This document shows, piece after piece, positions 62,630-64,000 of a DNA stretch of 64,000 bases. Origin of the DNA: Bradyrhizobium commune. GTDB lineage: Bacteria > Pseudomonadota > Alphaproteobacteria > Rhizobiales > Xanthobacteraceae. The notes under the pieces were generated by a model. That model did no database searches. It saw only the letters and a list, made by a program, of their open reading frames with translations, and had not been told where the DNA came from. The DNA lies in NCBI RefSeq assembly GCF_015624505.1, contig NZ_CP061379.1, positions 1,798,001 through 1,862,000 on the forward strand. Reading direction: 5' to 3'. Each line of letters starts with the position of its first letter. Position 1 is the stretch's first letter. A program made the translations under genes and the position numbers.

Positions 62630-62808
62630 GAATGAGGTCCCGGTAAGAACGCGAGGCGAGATCGGCCGATATCAGCCGGATGTGGCTGAATGGCGGATGA
62701 ACATCTGTCGCATGGGACGGGCCAACGCTCAAACGCCACGTCCCATGTCGGGGACGTGGCGCCATCATAGGAACAAGAACACTTGCCAGCGGCGGACGCC
62801 GCCCTGCG

Positions 62809-63543
62809 TCAGCTCACGCGCTTCCACGTCTCGCCGCCGCAGACCATGCCGCCCAAGGCACAGCCCTGCACGCGCAGCGCGTCCGGGCTCTTCAGCGCGA
62901 TCGTCGAGTCGTAGTTCTTGCCGGACCTCGGATCGCGGATGCTGCCACTCCACTTGGCGCCGTCGGGCTTCATATTGATCAGGATCAGCTCGTGGTTCTT
63001 CTCGGCATAGCCGCAGAGATTGGAGCCGCACTGTTCGACGCGGACATTGCCCTTGTTCTGTTCGGTCGCCCATACGCCGATTGGCGTATTCGCGGTCGGC
63101 GCGGACGCGGCGGCCACCGGAGCGGGTGCGGCAGGCGGCGCAGGAGGTACAGCGACCGGCGCGGGCTGCGTCGTCTTGTCGAAGCCGACTGACGGAGCGG
63201 CAGCAATCGTCGTTGCGGGAGCGGGAGCCGCGGGCGCGGCTGGCGCGGTCGCCTGAACCGGCGCCTGCTGCGCTGGAGCTGGTGCGGGCGGCGCGGCGGC
63301 GGGAGCCGGCGCGTCGTCGTCGTGCTTGGACCCAAGGTTGTTGAGATTGATGTCGTTCAGCTTGATCGGCTTGTCCGACAGGCTAGGGGCCACGACGGTG
63401 ACGCAATTGAGCGAGGCGCAATTGCGCGACCTCTCGATGCGGATATTCTGGCCGTCGACCTGGAACGAGATCGAATTGCCGGCATGCGCGACGGCGGTCG
63501 AAGCGAGGAAGAGTGCAGTGGCGGCGATGGTGAGCTTGTTCAT
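62809..63543 (-). CDS. Exported protein with C-terminal DUF2147-like domain
   Basis: A 244-residue protein with a signal peptide (ending VAHAG), a short N-terminal module (SISFQVDGQNIRIERSRNCASLNCVTVVAPSL), a long Pro/Ala linker and a C-terminal domain beginning PIGVWATEQNKGNVRVEQCGSNLCGYAE, which matches DUF2147 (small beta-barrel, disulfide-bonded). The ATG at 63543 opens the signal peptide. It diverges from the next gene, whose N-terminus is clearly related. Function unknown. Confidence 0.84.
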   Translation of the reverse strand: MNKLTIAATALFLASTAVAHAGNSISFQVDGQNIRIERSRNCASLNCVTVVAPSLSDKPIKLNDINLNNLGSKHDDDAPAPAAAPPAPAPAQQAPVQATAPAAPAAPAPATTIAAAPSVGFDKTTQPAPVAVPPAPPAAPAPVAAASAPTANTPIGVWATEQNKGNVRVEQCGSNLCGYAEKNHELILINMKPDGAKWSGSIRDPRSGKNYDSTIALKSPDALRVQGCALGGMVCGGETWKRVS

Positions 63544-63738
63544 GACAGCCTCCAAAATTGCGTGATCCCGTGATGGCCTGAAGTCGCCGACGCGGTGAAT
63601 GTGGTTCGGACCCTATGCCGGGCTTGTCCGGACTTCTGTGATGGATGTCACAACGGCTCGCGCCGCTCCTCGGTGAGGCAGCGCACATTCAGCCGCGGTT
63701 CATCGGCGTAACGTCGTCGCGACACGAAGGAGGCGTCG

Positions 63739-64000
63739 ATGAAGCGGCTTGCGACTTCGCTTGGCATTTTGATCGCACTGACGGCGATTGCGCCCGCGGC
63801 ACACGCCAATTCCTACGACTTCGCGTTCCGCGGCCGAAGGTTCCACGTCGAAGCCCCACGCAACTGCCGTTCGGCATCTTGCGTTTCGATCTCCTCAACG
63901 CGCGGCATCCAGCCATCCCAGGGCGTCGACACAACCCCGGTCTCACCTCCTGCGCCGGTGCCGGTGGCTGCGACGCCGCAGCCGAACTGCCCGCCAGCCC
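63739..64000 (+). CDS. Exported protein, paralog of the divergent neighbour (truncated by window end)
   Basis: An open frame of 87 codons reaching the window end. MKRLATSLGILIALTAIAPAAHANS is a signal peptide. The following YDFAFRGRRFHVEAPRNCRSASCVSIS aligns with FQVDGQNIRIERSRNCASLNCVTV in the protein at 62809-63543, including the CxxxxC spacing. A Pro-rich linker follows, as in the paralog. GAAGGAGGCG lies before the ATG. The C-terminal domain should be outside the window. Confidence 0.85.
   Translation, partial: MKRLATSLGILIALTAIAPAAHANSYDFAFRGRRFHVEAPRNCRSASCVSISSTRGIQPSQGVDTTPVSPPAPVPVAATPQPNCPPA

Overview
The window is high-GC alphaproteobacterial chromosome and looks like Bradyrhizobium or a near relative in the Nitrobacteraceae. 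The protein types support this: Bfd/Bfr preceded by Irr-type iron boxes, a PmtA-type phospholipid N-methyltransferase, thiOSGEC behind a TPP riboswitch, and many small exported proteins. So do the several families of short palindromic intergenic repeats and one copy of the 'EGAGKAGCR' type non-coding repeat. This is recognition from sequence only; no database was searched. No rRNA, tRNA, CRISPR array, phage or transposase gene was recognised.

Layout. 1-1180: tail of a GMC oxidoreductase and two small unknown proteins. 1181-1876: repeat-rich non-coding DNA. 1877-5791: MoxR ATPase, GlsB-like membrane protein, VWA protein and two rhodaneses. 5794-13732: envelope genes (proline/alanine-rich membrane protein, L,D-transpeptidase, DUF4424, MltB-like transglycosylase), a hydroxyacid dehydrogenase and EttA. 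13757-22430: many small exported proteins, the bfd-bfr iron-storage pair, a collagen-like protein, a FlbD-like orphan HTH protein, an SDR and a J-domain protein. 22598-28181: a membrane-anchored protein with two alpha/beta-hydrolase domains, RidA, and a tightly overlapping operon of patatin, small protein and cytidine deaminase. 28293-32543: two GST-type proteins, a VOC protein, a Mug-type glycosylase and a degenerate archaemetzincin-like protein. 32549-37523: the thiamin operon and its riboswitch. 37554-42197: lytic transglycosylase, OmpR/EnvZ-type two-component system, PRC-barrel protein. 42365-48393: a branched-chain-type binding protein and a complete spermidine/putrescine-type ABC importer. 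48522-54696: DUF4403, a beta-propeller protein, an HTH regulator divergent from a DUF899 gene and its small membrane partner, a GIY-YIG gene bracketed by two repeat copies, and a second L,D-transpeptidase. 54971-61050: a lipid-related neighbourhood (GT4 glycosyltransferase, PmtA, a membrane protein, class III aminotransferase, phosphatidylserine decarboxylase, Nudix). 61229-64000: FecR-domain protein and two divergent related exported proteins, the last cut by the window end.

Functional links. ThiO, ThiS and ThiG build the thiazole, ThiC the pyrimidine, and ThiE joins them; the riboswitch senses the product TPP. Bfr stores iron and Bfd helps release it, and both carry Irr-type boxes. PmtA and Psd are both phosphatidylethanolamine enzymes. 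The least explained units are the patatin/small protein/cytidine deaminase operon, the two-hydrolase protein next to it, and the GIY-YIG/repeat unit. These are the best candidates for something undescribed, but the sequence alone does not show what they do.
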